A DNA stretch of 64,000 bases from Arthrobacter sp. ZGTC131. Lineage in GTDB: Bacteria > Actinomycetota > Actinomycetes > Actinomycetales > Micrococcaceae. Of the stretch, positions 7,782 through 15,768 are shown piece by piece; position 1 is the stretch's first letter; each line of letters opens with the position of its first letter. Below the pieces are notes generated by a model that saw nothing but the letters and a program-made list of their open reading frames with translations, made no database searches and was not told where the DNA came from. A program made the position numbers and the translations under genes. The stretch lies in assembly GCF_002929275.1 (NCBI RefSeq), contig NZ_PJIK01000009.1, forward strand, positions 1 to 64,000. Direction: 5' to 3'.

Positions 7782-7797
7782 GATGCTCAAGAGCATC
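7782..7797. promoter_or_regulatory. Palindrome GATGCTCAAGAGCATC before the lacI gene
   Basis: A perfect 7-2-7 inverted repeat, extending to 22 bp with one mismatch, 27 bp upstream of the repressor start. It may be an autoregulatory operator or a small processing hairpin; it lacks the central CG of the operon operators. Confidence 0.35.
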
Positions 7798-7823
7798 GCC
7801 AACCATAAGGACGTGGGAGACAG

Positions 7824-8867
7824 ATGAGCAACAAGAACATCGGTATCAAGGACGTGGCCGTCGCCGCCGGCGTCTCCGTGACAACTGTCTCCCACGTCCT
7901 CAACGAGGTTTCCTACGCCCGAATCAGCCCCGAAACCAGGGACAAGGTCAGGATCATTGCGGAGCAACTCGGTTACGGGCCCAACCGCCTTGCCCAGGCC
8001 CTTCGCACGCAGAGGACCGGGATGCTGGGTCTGGTCAGCGAGGATATCGCCACCACACCGCACGCGGGCCGGATCATCCTCGGCGCTGACGAGGCGGCCA
8101 AGGCCCGGGGTTACAACCTCATGATCATTAACACCTCCGGCTCGGCAAGCCTGGAATCCCGGCGGGCCGACGTCGAGGCCCTCCTGGAACGCCGGGTGGA
8201 CGGAATCCTCTACGCCACGATGTATCACCGCAATGTGGAGTTACCGGCCAACCTCGGCAGCGTTCCCTCGGTCCTCGTTGACTCCGTGGCCGCTGCAGGG
8301 AACATCACAGCCGTGATTCCGGACGAGGAGGGTGGTGCACGCGCCGCAGTGGAAGCGCTCCTAGCAGCCGGACACAGCCGTATCGGCTTCATCAACAACA
8401 CCGACGACGTTCCCGCAACCCGCCAGCGGCTCCGGGGCTTCCGGGCCACGCTGACTGAAGCAGGGCTCGACGGCGCCGCGGCACCTGTCGAGTCCGAGGT
8501 CTCCGAGGTGCAGGGAGGCTACGAGGCGGCCCGGCGGATCCTGGCACGCGAAGACCGGCTCACCGGGTTGTTCTGCTACAACGACCGTATGGCCATGGGA
8601 GCGTACCGGGCGGCCGCGGAGTTAGGGCTCGTCATCCCTACTGACCTTTCAGTCGTCGGCTTCGATGACCAGGAACTTATAGCGGCCAACCTTCACCCAG
8701 GCCTCACCACCGTGGCCCTGCCTCACTACGAGATGGGTGCTTGGGCCACCGAGCACCTGATTGACGCCGTCGAGGGGAAGACCGACCTCTCCCTCATGGC
8801 ACTTCACCCGACCATTCTGAGCTGCCCCCTCGTGCGCCGCGATTCCATCACGGCTCCCCGGCAATAG
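7824..8867 (+). CDS. LacI-family repressor of the fructan operon
   Basis: A 347-residue protein. An N-terminal LacI helix-turn-helix and hinge (IGIKDVAVAAGVSVTTVSHV, then GYGPNRLAQALRTQRTGMLG) precedes a periplasmic-binding-like sensor domain (VDGILYATMYHRN; FCYNDRMAMGAYRAAAELGL; SVVGFDDQELIAANLHPGLT). It lies between the permeases and the hydrolases in the same orientation and is probably co-transcribed with them. It should bind the palindromes at 4368 and 4490 and leave DNA on binding a fructose-containing sugar (inferred from context). GGGAGA precedes the ATG by seven bases. Confidence 0.88.
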   Translation: MSNKNIGIKDVAVAAGVSVTTVSHVLNEVSYARISPETRDKVRIIAEQLGYGPNRLAQALRTQRTGMLGLVSEDIATTPHAGRIILGADEAAKARGYNLMIINTSGSASLESRRADVEALLERRVDGILYATMYHRNVELPANLGSVPSVLVDSVAAAGNITAVIPDEEGGARAAVEALLAAGHSRIGFINNTDDVPATRQRLRGFRATLTEAGLDGAAAPVESEVSEVQGGYEAARRILAREDRLTGLFCYNDRMAMGAYRAAAELGLVIPTDLSVVGFDDQELIAANLHPGLTTVALPHYEMGAWATEHLIDAVEGKTDLSLMALHPTILSCPLVRRDSITAPRQ

Positions 8868-8905
8868 GCAGCCAGCCCCTTCCACTTCCAAGAGGAACGC
8901 CAGAC

Positions 8906-10489
8906 ATGTCCAGTCGCCTTGATGCCGCACGCCCGGAAACAGCCCCGGCCGGAACCTCCAGGTTCCGGCCCGCCGTCCACTTCACGGCAAGGGATACCTG
9001 GCTGAACGATCCCAATGGCCTGGTTTTCTACGACGGCCTGTACCACCTCTTCTTCCAGAACAACCCGTACGGCAACGTCTGGGGCAACATGTCCTGGGGC
9101 CATGCCACCTCCCGTGATTTGCTGCACTGGACGGAACACCCCGTTGCCATTGCCTGCGACGAGACAGAGGACATCTTCTCAGGGAGTGTCGTAGTCGACC
9201 ACGGCAACACGTCCGGTTTCGGCACGGCAAACGAACCTGCTCTCGTAGCTATTTACACCAGTGCCTACAAAGCCGCGGCCGAACATAGCGGCACGCAGGC
9301 CCAGTCTCTGGCCTACAGCACAGACGCAGGAATGACGTGGCGAAAATACGAAGGAAACCCTGTCCTCACCAGAAACTCCGCGAACTTCCGCGATCCCAAA
9401 GTATTCCGCTATCAAGGGGACCAAGGTGCCTGCTGGGTCATGGTCGCCGTCGAAGCGCAGCACCAAAAGGTGGTCTTCTATCGTTCGGAAGACCTCAAAT
9501 CCTGGGAGTTTCTGAGCGAGTTCGGCCCGGCCAACGCCGACGCCGGCGAATGGGAGTGCCCCGATCTCTTTCCCCTGGCGGTGAACGGGGACCCGGACAA
9601 CATCAAATGGGTACTGATCGTAAACATTAACCCCGGCGCAGTGGCAGGAGGTTCCGGCGGCCAGTACTTCATCGGGCACTTCGACGGCGCCCGGTTCCTC
9701 CCGGACGCCGGTTCACTAGCGGCACCAGCAGGACTGGCCGCCCTCCCCGACCCCCAGGCGGGCTCTGCAGCCTTGCAGCAATGCCTGTGGCTGGACTGGG
9801 GACGCGACTGCTACGCCTCCGTATCCTTTAGCAACGCCCCTGATGACCGGCGCATCATCATCGGCTGGATGAACAACTGGGACTACGCCAACGAGCTGCC
9901 CACCGCCCCCTGGCGGTCCTCGATGACCCTCGCCCGCGAAGTGCGGCTCACAGCAGTCAACGGCTCCGCCCGTCTGATCCAGCAACCTGTCCTGACCGAA
10001 CTCTGCGCAGGAGAAGAGTTGCCTACTGCCAAGGACCAAATGAACGCAGACACCTTTGAGCTGCGAAGTTCAGCCCTCCGATTGCCGGATGCGGTACCCG
10101 GTAGCGCCCAAATCATCGAGACGGAGATACTGCCCGGAAGCGCCGAACGTCTTGATTTCCGGCTCTTCGGAAGCAGTGACGGGAGCGAGGGCACCATTCT
10201 TAGCTACAACACAACCAGCGCCCAACTCATCCTGGACCGCAGACAATCAGGAAACACCTGCTTCCACGGGAAATTCGCTTCGGTCGAGTCAGCACCAGTT
10301 GACCTCGAAAACGGTGTGCTCAAATTACTCATCGTCGTGGACCACTGCTCGGTCGAAGTATTCGTCCAAGGCGGCAAGGTCGTCCTGACTGATCTCATCT
10401 TCCCCGAAACCGAAAACCCGGAGAACTGGCTGTCGGTTGAGGGAGGCTCAGCAACAATACTGAAGCTCGCGGTCTCAGCACTCACCTAA
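8906..10489 (+). CDS. Cytoplasmic GH32 beta-fructofuranosidase (exo-inulinase/inulobiase type)
   Basis: A 527-residue glycoside hydrolase of family 32 with all three signature acids: nucleophile Asp35 in WLNDPNG, transition-state stabiliser Asp163 in FRDPKVF and acid/base Glu217 in WECPDLF. The five-bladed propeller is followed by a C-terminal beta-sandwich (about residues 375-527; VEVFVQGG). There is no signal peptide, so it acts inside the cell on imported oligosaccharides. Downstream of the importer and next to GH91, the likely job is cleaving inulobiose or short fructans to fructose; sucrose is an alternative. Confidence 0.88.
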   Translation: MSSRLDAARPETAPAGTSRFRPAVHFTARDTWLNDPNGLVFYDGLYHLFFQNNPYGNVWGNMSWGHATSRDLLHWTEHPVAIACDETEDIFSGSVVVDHGNTSGFGTANEPALVAIYTSAYKAAAEHSGTQAQSLAYSTDAGMTWRKYEGNPVLTRNSANFRDPKVFRYQGDQGACWVMVAVEAQHQKVVFYRSEDLKSWEFLSEFGPANADAGEWECPDLFPLAVNGDPDNIKWVLIVNINPGAVAGGSGGQYFIGHFDGARFLPDAGSLAAPAGLAALPDPQAGSAALQQCLWLDWGRDCYASVSFSNAPDDRRIIIGWMNNWDYANELPTAPWRSSMTLAREVRLTAVNGSARLIQQPVLTELCAGEELPTAKDQMNADTFELRSSALRLPDAVPGSAQIIETEILPGSAERLDFRLFGSSDGSEGTILSYNTTSAQLILDRRQSGNTCFHGKFASVESAPVDLENGVLKLLIVVDHCSVEVFVQGGKVVLTDLIFPETENPENWLSVEGGSATILKLAVSALT

Positions 10490-10519
10490 CCGCAGGCCAC
10501 AACACAAAGGGAAAAGCCT

Positions 10520-11860
10520 ATGTCAAGCAACAACTACTACGACGTGACCGCGTGGCCCGTCGGCAATCCGTCCAAGGACGTCGGTGAAGTAATCAACAGC
10601 ATCATCGCTGACATCAAGGACCGGCAGACCGTCACCGATGCGAACAACGGGGGAAAGCCCGGCGCCGTGATCTACATTCCGCCCGGGGACTACCACCTTC
10701 GTACGCAGGTGGTGATCGACGTCAGCTTCCTCAGGATCCAAGGCTCGGGACACGGCTTCACGTCCTCGAGCATCCGGTTCAACGTTCCCGAAGACGAATG
10801 GCCCGACTTGCATGAGCTGTGGCCCGGAGGGAGTCGCATCATCGTCGACCTTCCCCTCGGCGGAGACGGGGAGGAATCTAAAGGAGCCGCTTTCTACGTG
10901 GAGCGAAGCGGGAGCCCGCGGATCAGCTCGGTCGAGTTCTCCAACTTCTGCATCGACGGGTTGCACTTCAACTCGGATGGCTCGGGGATGCATCCGGAGA
11001 ACACCTACGTCAACGGCAAGACCGGTATCTATGTCGCGAACGCCAATGACTCATTCCGTGTAACCGGCATGGGGTTCGTCTACCTTGAGAACGCTCTCAC
11101 TATCTACAACGCGGACGCGCTTTCAGTTCACGACAACTTCATCGCTGAATGCGGAAGCTGCATCGAATTGCGTGGGTGGGGACAGGCATCAAAGATCACC
11201 GACAACATGGTCGGAGCAGGCTTCAAGGGTCACGCGATCTACGCCGAGAACCATGGTGGGCTCCTGATAACCGCGAACAACGTCTTCCCCCGCGGTGCGA
11301 GCAGCGTCCATCTCGACGGCGTCACGCGTTCAAGCGTCACCAACAACCGTTTGCATTCGTTTTACCCTGGGATGCTGATCCTCGCAGCGAATAGCTCGGA
11401 AAATCTCGTGGCCACGAATCACTTCTTGCGTGACCATGAGCCCTGGGCGCCCTTCCTGGGAGTCGACAACGGACTGAATGACCTCAACGGACTTCTCTGT
11501 GTCAGCGGCAGCAACAACTCTGTCGTCGGCAACCACTTCTCCGAGATCATCGACTCCCAGAGCATCCGGCCGACGGGTGCGACGCCTGTCATCATCCGGC
11601 TGATGGCGGGGGTCGGCAACTTCGTCTCAAACAACCACGTGGTGGCCATGGACGTTCCCTCCAAGTCAAGTGACTCCTGCTTCTCGGCGCAGGTGGACGC
11701 TCTGTTGACCACCGAGGCTTCGGACAGCCTCGCCGTTACGGCCGTCATGGTCGATTCCGGATCAGCTCGGAATACGATCCTTGATTCCGGAAGTGACGCC
11801 CAAGTTATCGCAGATAGGGCTGTTAACGCCTTTAGGGCCACACCCACGGTCGGTTTCTAG
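10520..11860 (+). CDS. GH91 enzyme: probable difructose anhydride III hydrolase (or inulin fructotransferase)
   Basis: A 446-residue right-handed beta-helix protein closely resembling Arthrobacter inulin fructotransferase across its length (IYIPPGDYHLRTQVVIDVSF; DLHELWPGGSRI; ENTYVNGKTGIYVA; HDNFIAECGSCIELRG). Asp205 and Glu216 have the 11-residue spacing of the catalytic pair known in the family. Inulin fructotransferases are normally secreted and carry a signal peptide; this protein starts straight at the mature fold. Intracellular GH91 members from Arthrobacter are known to hydrolyse DFA III to inulobiose. With a cytoplasmic GH32 and an ABC importer beside it, DFA III hydrolysis is the better call; strict product assignment needs an assay. 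Confidence 0.82.
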   Translation: MSSNNYYDVTAWPVGNPSKDVGEVINSIIADIKDRQTVTDANNGGKPGAVIYIPPGDYHLRTQVVIDVSFLRIQGSGHGFTSSSIRFNVPEDEWPDLHELWPGGSRIIVDLPLGGDGEESKGAAFYVERSGSPRISSVEFSNFCIDGLHFNSDGSGMHPENTYVNGKTGIYVANANDSFRVTGMGFVYLENALTIYNADALSVHDNFIAECGSCIELRGWGQASKITDNMVGAGFKGHAIYAENHGGLLITANNVFPRGASSVHLDGVTRSSVTNNRLHSFYPGMLILAANSSENLVATNHFLRDHEPWAPFLGVDNGLNDLNGLLCVSGSNNSVVGNHFSEIIDSQSIRPTGATPVIIRLMAGVGNFVSNNHVVAMDVPSKSSDSCFSAQVDALLTTEASDSLAVTAVMVDSGSARNTILDSGSDAQVIADRAVNAFRATPTVGF

Positions 11861-12370
11861 GCGGCGCACATGTACTTGCCCCAGTCACCCGCTCAGGCCC
11901 GGCGATACCCCTGGGGGATCGGCTGCCGGACCTCGTTGCGAGCACTTTCGGGGCGGTGGGCCGTTGTCCAAGGTGCTATCGAGAAAGCCCACCGATGACA
12001 TCCCCGATCCTTCGGCGGCTTTCATCACCACTTTCAGCTGTTTTCCGACCCCGAACCCATGATTCCGTCATGCCGGTGTGGTTGCTGTTGTGTCAGCGGC
12101 TGGGCCGGCAGGGGGAGGGCGTCACGCCAGCTTGGCTTTGGCGGAGGTATGTTGATAGACCGTTTCCCGGCTGAGCCGTAGTCGCTGGCGAGGACGGATT
12201 TGGGAATTCCACTGGCCGCCCGTTGCACCGGCTGTAGACCAATCAGAGCTAGTTGCTCACCAGTCACTTGCTCCTTGGGGACAGCTTTAGGAGTACCGGG
12301 CGCTGTTGGCGAGTCGCCGGCAGGGACACCGGGCCGATCTGTAGAACGCCGCGAGCGGTACGGTTGAGTT
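11861..12370. other. Gene-poor 510-bp stretch
   Basis: Apart from the resolvase remnant at 12122-12267 I see no coding region. A weak hairpin near 11903-11921 (CGATACCCC/GGGGATCG, one mismatch, no T-tract) might end the fructan operon. Confidence 0.5.
12122..12267 (-). pseudogene. Serine resolvase remnant (C-terminal helix-turn-helix), frameshifted
   Basis: The minus strand reads VQRAASGIPKSVLASDYG, then needs a one-base shift to continue LSRETVYQHTSAKAKLA and stop at 12122. This matches the C-terminal Hin-type helix-turn-helix of the resolvase remnant at 19549. The catalytic domain is absent. It marks a lost mobile element or recombination unit downstream of the fructan operon. Confidence 0.7.
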
Positions 12371-13063
12371 GTGAACGCCGTTATCGATCACTTGGTCATC
12401 GCCGCCGATTCGCTGGAACAGGGCTCGGCCTGGTGCGTGGCAACGTTCGGCGTTCAGCCCTCCGGTGGTGGCAAGCACGCGTTGATGGGTACTCACAACC
12501 AAGTTATTGCCATCAGCAGCGAGAGCTTCCCCGACTGCTACCTCGAGGTCATCGCGATCGACCCTGACGCGCCGGGGCCAGGGAGGCCGCGCTGGTTCGG
12601 GCTCGACCACCCCGAGGTGCGCGAGGCTGTTCGCGAATCACCTCGCCTAGTGCACGCAGTGGCACGCACGCGCAAGATCGAGATGCTGCGTCTAGACCTT
12701 GCCAACTTCGCCCTCAACCCCGGCGAGGTGCAGGCAGCGCAGCGGGAAACCCCTCACGGACTGTTGAAGTGGCGAATCACAGTCCGCGACGACGGCCGCA
12801 CTGAATGCGCAGGCGCGCTGCCCAGCTTGATCGAATGGGAAGGGCAACATCCGTGTGCCCACATGCCCCTCACCGACGTGGCGCTGCAGGGCCTGGTGCT
12901 GCGCGGCGTTCCGACTCAGGCGATCGACGTGCTGAAGCTTCCGGCCGTTCACACCAGCCCGAGCGATGCTGTGCAGAACGCACCGCTCACCGCGACGCTG
13001 GAATCACCGCATGGCCGTGTTGTGCTCGATGCGTGGCACAGACGGCGGGCGCAACCGGATTGA
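12371..13063 (+). CDS. VOC-family protein (glyoxalase-like domain)
   Basis: A 230-residue protein with one N-terminal VOC module (IDHLVIAADSLEQGSAWCVA to CYLEVIAIDPDAP) and a diverged second half ending SPHGRVVLDAW, matching the 'glyoxalase-like domain' family of about 220 residues. Metal ligands His8 and Glu58 can be proposed, but the substrate is unknown. GTG start with a weak SD. It is transcribed alone and has no functional link to its neighbours. Confidence 0.75.
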   Translation: MNAVIDHLVIAADSLEQGSAWCVATFGVQPSGGGKHALMGTHNQVIAISSESFPDCYLEVIAIDPDAPGPGRPRWFGLDHPEVREAVRESPRLVHAVARTRKIEMLRLDLANFALNPGEVQAAQRETPHGLLKWRITVRDDGRTECAGALPSLIEWEGQHPCAHMPLTDVALQGLVLRGVPTQAIDVLKLPAVHTSPSDAVQNAPLTATLESPHGRVVLDAWHRRRAQPD

Positions 13064-13094
13064 AGAGCACACGCTCGAAGACACGAACAACGAA

Positions 13095-13229
13095 ATGCTC
13101 TACCAGATTGCGATGGACGGATTCAAAGGCGACGTCGAACTGAACACCCAGCTCGGCCTCGCCCCAATGGATCTCCAGGACTGGTTCGAACCCTTCAACG
13201 ACTCCTACGTTCCGGCCTTCGTGCGCTGA
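13095..13229 (+). pseudogene. Short orphan ORF, possible C-terminal remnant of an SDR/epimerase
   Basis: Forty-four residues reading MLYQIAMDGFKGDVELNTQL and ending DSYVPAFVR. Composition is protein-like, and the pattern DGFKGDVE...LG..P..L.DWF recalls the tail of NAD-dependent epimerase/NmrA proteins. No upstream domain is present and no SD is obvious. Probably a fragment; low certainty. Confidence 0.3.
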
Positions 13230-13473
13230 TTACATCGATGATGTACCAGCCGGCTGTCCGCTGTGCTGCGGCATCCTGGTCGAGCGTAGTCGGCCGAAGT
13301 GCCCCTTCGAAGCACCGCAGCGGCGCGGTGATGGCGTTCGGAATAACGTCCCTGGGCGGTCGAGACGCTCCCTAGCCGGCGAGCTAATATGATGTCACTG
13401 CTTTGCGTCGGGGGACAGGTTTTGCGCCAGGGGCAACAGCTATTTGCGCCCTGCACTCTACCCAAGGACACCT

Positions 13474-14288
13474 GATGCGACGGTCAACTCTCCTCCCTGT
13501 TTTCCTTCTGTTGCTGACCTCCTGCGGCACGCCTGGCACGAATGCGGAAATGACATCCACGCCAGAACCTTGTCGTCGCTCCTAATGTCAGCTGCGCTGT
13601 CCTCATCGGCGACGACGGTGGCCTGGTGACGAGGTCCGGCGAATTCCTGCGTACAGTTGACGAACTGAACGCTGCCAATGGCGAAAAGGCGAAAGGGCTG
13701 TCCGAAGAACTTGACGAGGTAGCCCGCACCGCAACCGAGGATCTCCGGGAACCGATTGCTGGTATGCGGCAACCCCTCGACAAGTTGGTGTCCGCTGTTG
13801 AGAACGGCACCGACTACCACCAAAAACTGGATGATTTCGCGGCGGAAGGCCAAAAGGTCATCGACATCTGCCGTGGAGAAACCTCAGCGATGACACCTTC
13901 TGCAGCTCCAACAGAGGCACCAGTCTTGGCAGAGGCACCGCCGGCGTCAGAGGCGCCAGAGGCGGGCATTACTTACACGCTTGCTTGCACGACGGCCGAC
14001 GGCAGCCTTGAACGGATTACAGATTACAGAGCGGCCTGGTCCCAGGCTTTTGAAACCTGCATGCCGATCGAAGTCGGCGGCACGCCATCGCTGGAAGAAG
14101 TGCAAGCCAACGACGGCTACACGGACGACCCACGAGGAGCACGGTTCCTGTACACGGTATGTGCCGCAACAGCCGGGCACTACGTTGACGGTCCGCTCAG
14201 CGAAAATCAGGCCGCCGAAGTGGTCCGGGCACTGATGCTCTGCCCGGACCACCCGAAACGGGCCCAGCTCGAAGCCAACACAAAGTAG
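13474..14288 (+). pseudogene. Secreted lipoprotein gene with a frameshift near 13568
   Basis: From ATG 13474 one frame gives a lipoprotein signal (MRRSTLLPVFLLLLTSCGTP) and stops at 13585. One base over, the message continues without a stop from about VVAPNVSCAVLIGDDGG into a 220-residue region with a helical segment (GEKAKGLSEELDEVARTATE), a Pro/Ala linker and a Cys-containing C-terminal domain (ITYTLACTTADG; YTVCAATAGHYVDG). Joined, it would be a lipoprotein of about 270 residues. Either a true mutation or a base-calling error. Function unknown. Confidence 0.65.
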
Positions 14289-14896
14289 CGCCAGCGTGTA
14301 TTGAGAGATGCCGTTGCTAAGCCGTGCCATTACGCACCACACCCACTACGCACGACTGGCAAGCAAGGCACTGCGACCTGCAGCTGACCTGCGGAAACAC
14401 GCATTCCTTCCGCCGGCGCGGTCCAGTCTCGGTCTCGGGTTTCGTACCTTTCGTCGTGACGTGGACGTGGACGTGGACGTGTGCGTCGTGCTGCAGCTCG
14501 GGCGAGGCGGGCCTCGACCGGGACGCCGTCGACTGCGGGTCGCAGATTGCAGCCGGCACCGGATCAAGAGGGACCAACTCAGCGGAGCAGCCACACCGAA
14601 GCGATAGCTAGATTTCTATCTATACCTGCACGCCCTGTTCTAGCTTCGGTTTTCTCAGACAGCGCCTAAGGTAAAGGTATCGGGCGGAGCAACCCGAGCT
14701 TTCTGCCCGGAATAAAGGAAGCGGGCATTGCAGAATGATTAGACTTCTAATAAACTGAGGAAGAAGCAGCCGCGACATGGCTGCGTGTAAAAACATCGTG
14801 GACTACCGAGTGACACAACGAGGAACGCCACTTTGCAGAGAGGAACTCCCGGGCTATGCAGGAGCATGAATCGCTAGAGGAGCTGCGATCCAAACG
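14289..14896. other. 608-bp stretch with no recognisable gene
   Basis: Open frames here are compositional. It holds a hexamer repeat (GTGGAC three times, 14461-14478), an AT-rich inverted repeat (TAGATTTCTATCTA, about 14607-14620) and the palindrome at 14738-14751. The last 200 bp are probably the promoter region of the MarR gene. Confidence 0.5.
14738..14751. promoter_or_regulatory. Palindrome ATTAGACTTCTAAT upstream of the MarR gene
   Basis: A perfect 6-2-6 inverted repeat in an AT-rich island 146 bp upstream of the MarR start. The shape suits a MarR autoregulatory site; inference only. Confidence 0.35.
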
Positions 14897-15424
14897 ATGA
14901 CCGAGTCGGCAACCCATAGGAATGTAAAAGTCAGTGGCAGCGCATTCGAAAAGCTCGCGAACGACTCCACGAAAGAGTTGTTTCCCGAGTACGATGCCGC
15001 CGCCATGGCTGTTTGCTTCAACCTGATACGTCTGGCTAACAGGATCACGACCGACCTCGAAGTCCATGTCCATCGCCCTGAGGGCCTCAGTTTTTCTGCT
15101 TTCAGGCTTCTGTTCACAATTCGAGCTGTTGGAGCAGGGTATCCCAATGAGCTAGCAAGGCTGTCGAGCGTTTCAACCGCTTCTATGTCGAGCCTGCTTA
15201 ACACCCTGGAAAAGTATGGGCTGGTGAGCCGAGAGGCAGACACGCTAGATAAGCGCAAAACAATTGTTCGGCTCACCCCACTGGGGGAGGAACGCGTAAC
15301 AGAGCTCGCGCGCAAGAACAGCCTGCGTGAAAGCGATTGGGCAGATGGCCTCACAAGGACCGAGGCAACCATCCTTACTGAACTGTTGCGGAAGCTTCTA
15401 CAACACCACCCGCCTCGTTCCTAG
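14897..15424 (+). CDS. MarR-family regulator, probably of the hydroxybenzoate genes
   Basis: A 175-residue protein with the MarR winged helix: LSFSAFRLLFTIRAVGAGYP, then helix-turn-helix NELARLSSVSTASMSSLLNT and wing EADTLDKRKTIVRLTPLGEE. MarR proteins next to aromatic-acid oxygenases typically repress them until the aromatic acid or its CoA ester binds. This gene directly precedes the mobA-like gene in the same orientation, 344 bp apart. The ligand is inferred, not visible. SD weak; ATG 14897 fits the family length. Confidence 0.82.
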   Translation: MTESATHRNVKVSGSAFEKLANDSTKELFPEYDAAAMAVCFNLIRLANRITTDLEVHVHRPEGLSFSAFRLLFTIRAVGAGYPNELARLSSVSTASMSSLLNTLEKYGLVSREADTLDKRKTIVRLTPLGEERVTELARKNSLRESDWADGLTRTEATILTELLRKLLQHHPPRS

Positions 15425-15768
15425 GACTTGAGGGCACCTTGAATCCGGATAGCCGCTGATTTTCCCCTTGCACACCCGAACGTTCATCTGGTTCACCTGC
15501 ACCTTGACGAGTACCGCGGTCGACCGCAGTCATTGAACTGGGGCATCGCCATGGGATTTGTTCCGGGGTTCGCGGGTTCCATGCCCGCCGCCCGACGGTG
15601 TTTGGTTCGGAGCCTGTCCTCGGTGGAGCCGCGCAGTAGCCGTAACAGGGGACAGATCCCGTGAGAGTCGGCACCGCCTTGGCGGGTGCGGACCAATCAA
15701 ATATCAGATACCAGCGTCCAGTTCTGAGGAGCTTCGACGCCAACCGCTTACAACGAAGTGAGGAATCC
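15425..15768 (+). promoter_or_regulatory. Upstream region of mobA with a GC palindrome
   Basis: A 344-bp gap without a gene. A TTGACG box at 15504-15509 is followed by the perfect 12-bp palindrome GCGGTCGACCGC (15516-15527), which would lie between -35 and -10 elements. It could be a regulator site. No convincing -10 box was seen. Confidence 0.35.

Noticed and set aside
14461-14478. GTGGAC hexamer repeat as a possible functional array
   Set aside because: Only three units in a non-coding GC-rich stretch; chance slippage is sufficient.
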